Assembly (NCBI RefSeq): GCF_000004075.3
Contig: NC_026658.2
Span: 15,426,075-15,490,074 of the forward strand
Length of the DNA stretch: 64,000 nucleotides
Direction: 5' to 3'
Source: Cucumis sativus
Lineage: Eukaryota > Streptophyta > Magnoliopsida > Cucurbitales > Cucurbitaceae
The notes beneath the pieces are model-generated. The model was not told the origin of the DNA. It did no database searches and saw only the letters and a program-made list of their open reading frames with translations. Of this stretch, positions 62,760 through 64,000 are shown one piece after another (within the stretch, counting starts at the first letter, position 1; the number at the start of each line of letters is the position of its first letter). Position numbers and translations under genes: made by a program.

Positions 62760-62990
62760 AAACCGATCGGGAGATGACGGCCGGTGGTGGTGATGGTGGT
62801 TATAGTGGTGGTGATGGAGCCACAAGTCCACAATGAATGGGAAAGGAAAGAAAATAACGAAAATGTCACTGAAATGCCATGCAAAGGGTGACACGTGGCA
62901 GCCGGTTTAGGGGGATTTGTCGGGAAGGTGAGGCCCGGGACCCGGCCCAACACAACCCGCACTTAAAACTTTCCGGTCCGGCCACTAACT
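62760..62990. other. G-rich segment with GGT/GGTGAT repeats and a G-box
   Basis: Contains a run of GGTGGTGGTGATGGTGG type (about 62781-62817), then a G-box CACGTG (62892-62897) in GACACGTGGC, and GGCCCGGGACCCGGCCC near 62932. No ATG-initiated frame of useful length is present. It may be a regulatory island or a lost exon. Confidence 0.4.
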
Positions 62991-64000
62991 AAAGACTTTG
63001 AAGTAAAAAATAAATGTTTAATATCAATGAATTATTTATTAATATTATATAAAGTATAATATCGTTTTTCGCGGGGTGACCAAAAACGTTTGTCATTTGA
63101 CTGCTGCTAAAGTGAACTAGGTGAGGTGGAGCCAACCAATAAAAAAAGGGCTGTTAAGAAGATTTCGTCAACACATTTAAACAAAACAAATATATATGTA
63201 GATATAGATTTATTGCTATTAATATTAATTTGGTTTAATTAAATGTTGGGTTTAGTGGAAGAAGTAATGATTAGCGAATGGATTTAGACGCCACTAATCT
63301 TTACTCTTAAAGCCACAAAGGATCAAAATTCGGAGCATGTTCCATTGTTGAGATGCACATGGGACCCTTCATTTTCGCCCTCCTCAATTTCCACTCAACC
63401 ATTTCTTTTTTAATTATATCTTTTCCTTCTTAATTAGTTCTGTTTTTCAATCTTACCAAAAAATAGTATAAATTATTTAACAACAATTATAATAATATTC
63501 TAAAGTTTTCGATTGGAGATTGAAATTTCCATACAATTTTCCCAATTTCTACAATGATAAAAATAGAACTTATTTTGTATCCCTTTCTTATATGAGTGAA
63601 AAATCACAGAGAATAAAAGGATGTTTATTTTATTTGGAGAGATAGTGAGCAAATATATGAAGAATCTTGAAAGAAAAATATTAATTTGTTTTTCAAAAAT
63701 TATAAAATTAAGATTTGATAAAATATAAATAAGTAGAGATTTGTATGGTGGTATGGGTGGGGCCTTTGTTCATATATATATATATATATACACACACACC
63801 AAAAATGCACAGATTGGAAGTGGGTTCTAAAAGGGATTAGTCATTAGAGTAAGGGCACTAAAGAGAGTACCCAATACCTCCACTTAGAGTGATGGGGGAC
63901 ACCCTTTTTACATTTTTAGAGAGAGAGAGCATTTGCCTATATATATTGGTTTTTTAAGTTAAAATTTATAATCTTTCTATGATTCTAAAACTTCTAATTT
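62991..64000. other. Gene-free end of the window
   Basis: AT-rich DNA with a TA/CA microsatellite at about 63772-63799. Sequence from 63740 onward is less AT-rich and might be the promoter of a gene beyond the window, but no start is visible. Confidence 0.45.

Noticed and set aside
62630-62962. 110-codon minus-strand frame
   Set aside because: It starts at GTG, not ATG, and encodes Thr/Ile runs from a GGT repeat; not convincing.

Overview
The window is nuclear DNA of a flowering plant, a eudicot. It is AT-rich, the genes have GT-AG introns, the products are plant-specific (CP29 antenna protein, plastid ribosomal protein bTHXc, AUX1/LAX auxin carrier, XTH), and several plant transposon types are present. 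Protein similarity and the many TATCACTGATA-type repeats make a cucurbit (Cucumis or a relative) my best guess, by recollection rather than by search. I see no prokaryotic, viral or organellar genes and no RNA genes.

Nine protein-coding genes could be modelled exon by exon, each with an unbroken reading frame across its splice sites. On the + strand, in order: an RRM plus CCCH-zinc-finger splicing factor of the RES complex (2402-4992), LHCB4/CP29 (9107-10257), a Yippee-like zinc protein (12816-16079), a basic proline/serine-rich microtubule-associated-type protein of the BPP family (20142-23215), and the RNA polymerase II CTD phosphatase CPL2 (36849-44499, 15 exons). On the - strand: clathrin light chain (24521-27322), a xyloglucan endotransglucosylase/hydrolase (28439-30119), plastid 30S protein bTHXc/PSRP4 (47980-48529) and an AUX1/LAX1-type auxin influx carrier (51207-56185, 8 exons). 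A tenth, single-exon gene (46354-46932, - strand) encodes an unrecognised 192-residue plant protein.

The genes do not form an operon or a pathway. What links them is ancestry: from memory, their Arabidopsis relatives lie scattered over several paralogous blocks (At2g38, At2g40, At3g08-09, At5g01), so this window seems to keep an older gene order.

The space between genes holds readable transposon structures: a solo LTR with a 5-bp target duplication (14-1238), an Au-SINE-like element containing a perfect 33-bp hairpin (about 5205-5395), a 885-bp CACTA element with matching termini and an AGG target duplication (33682-34566), and a probable decayed CACTA-like element made of many small hairpins (about 48871-50474). 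There are also exact tandem duplications in CPL2 introns, a duplicated block in and beside the Yippee gene, a tandem array upstream of LHCB4, and several microsatellites. The last 7 kb (56971-64000) holds no gene I can support. I found no convincing new biological system; the most useful novelties are the element structures and the retained gene order.
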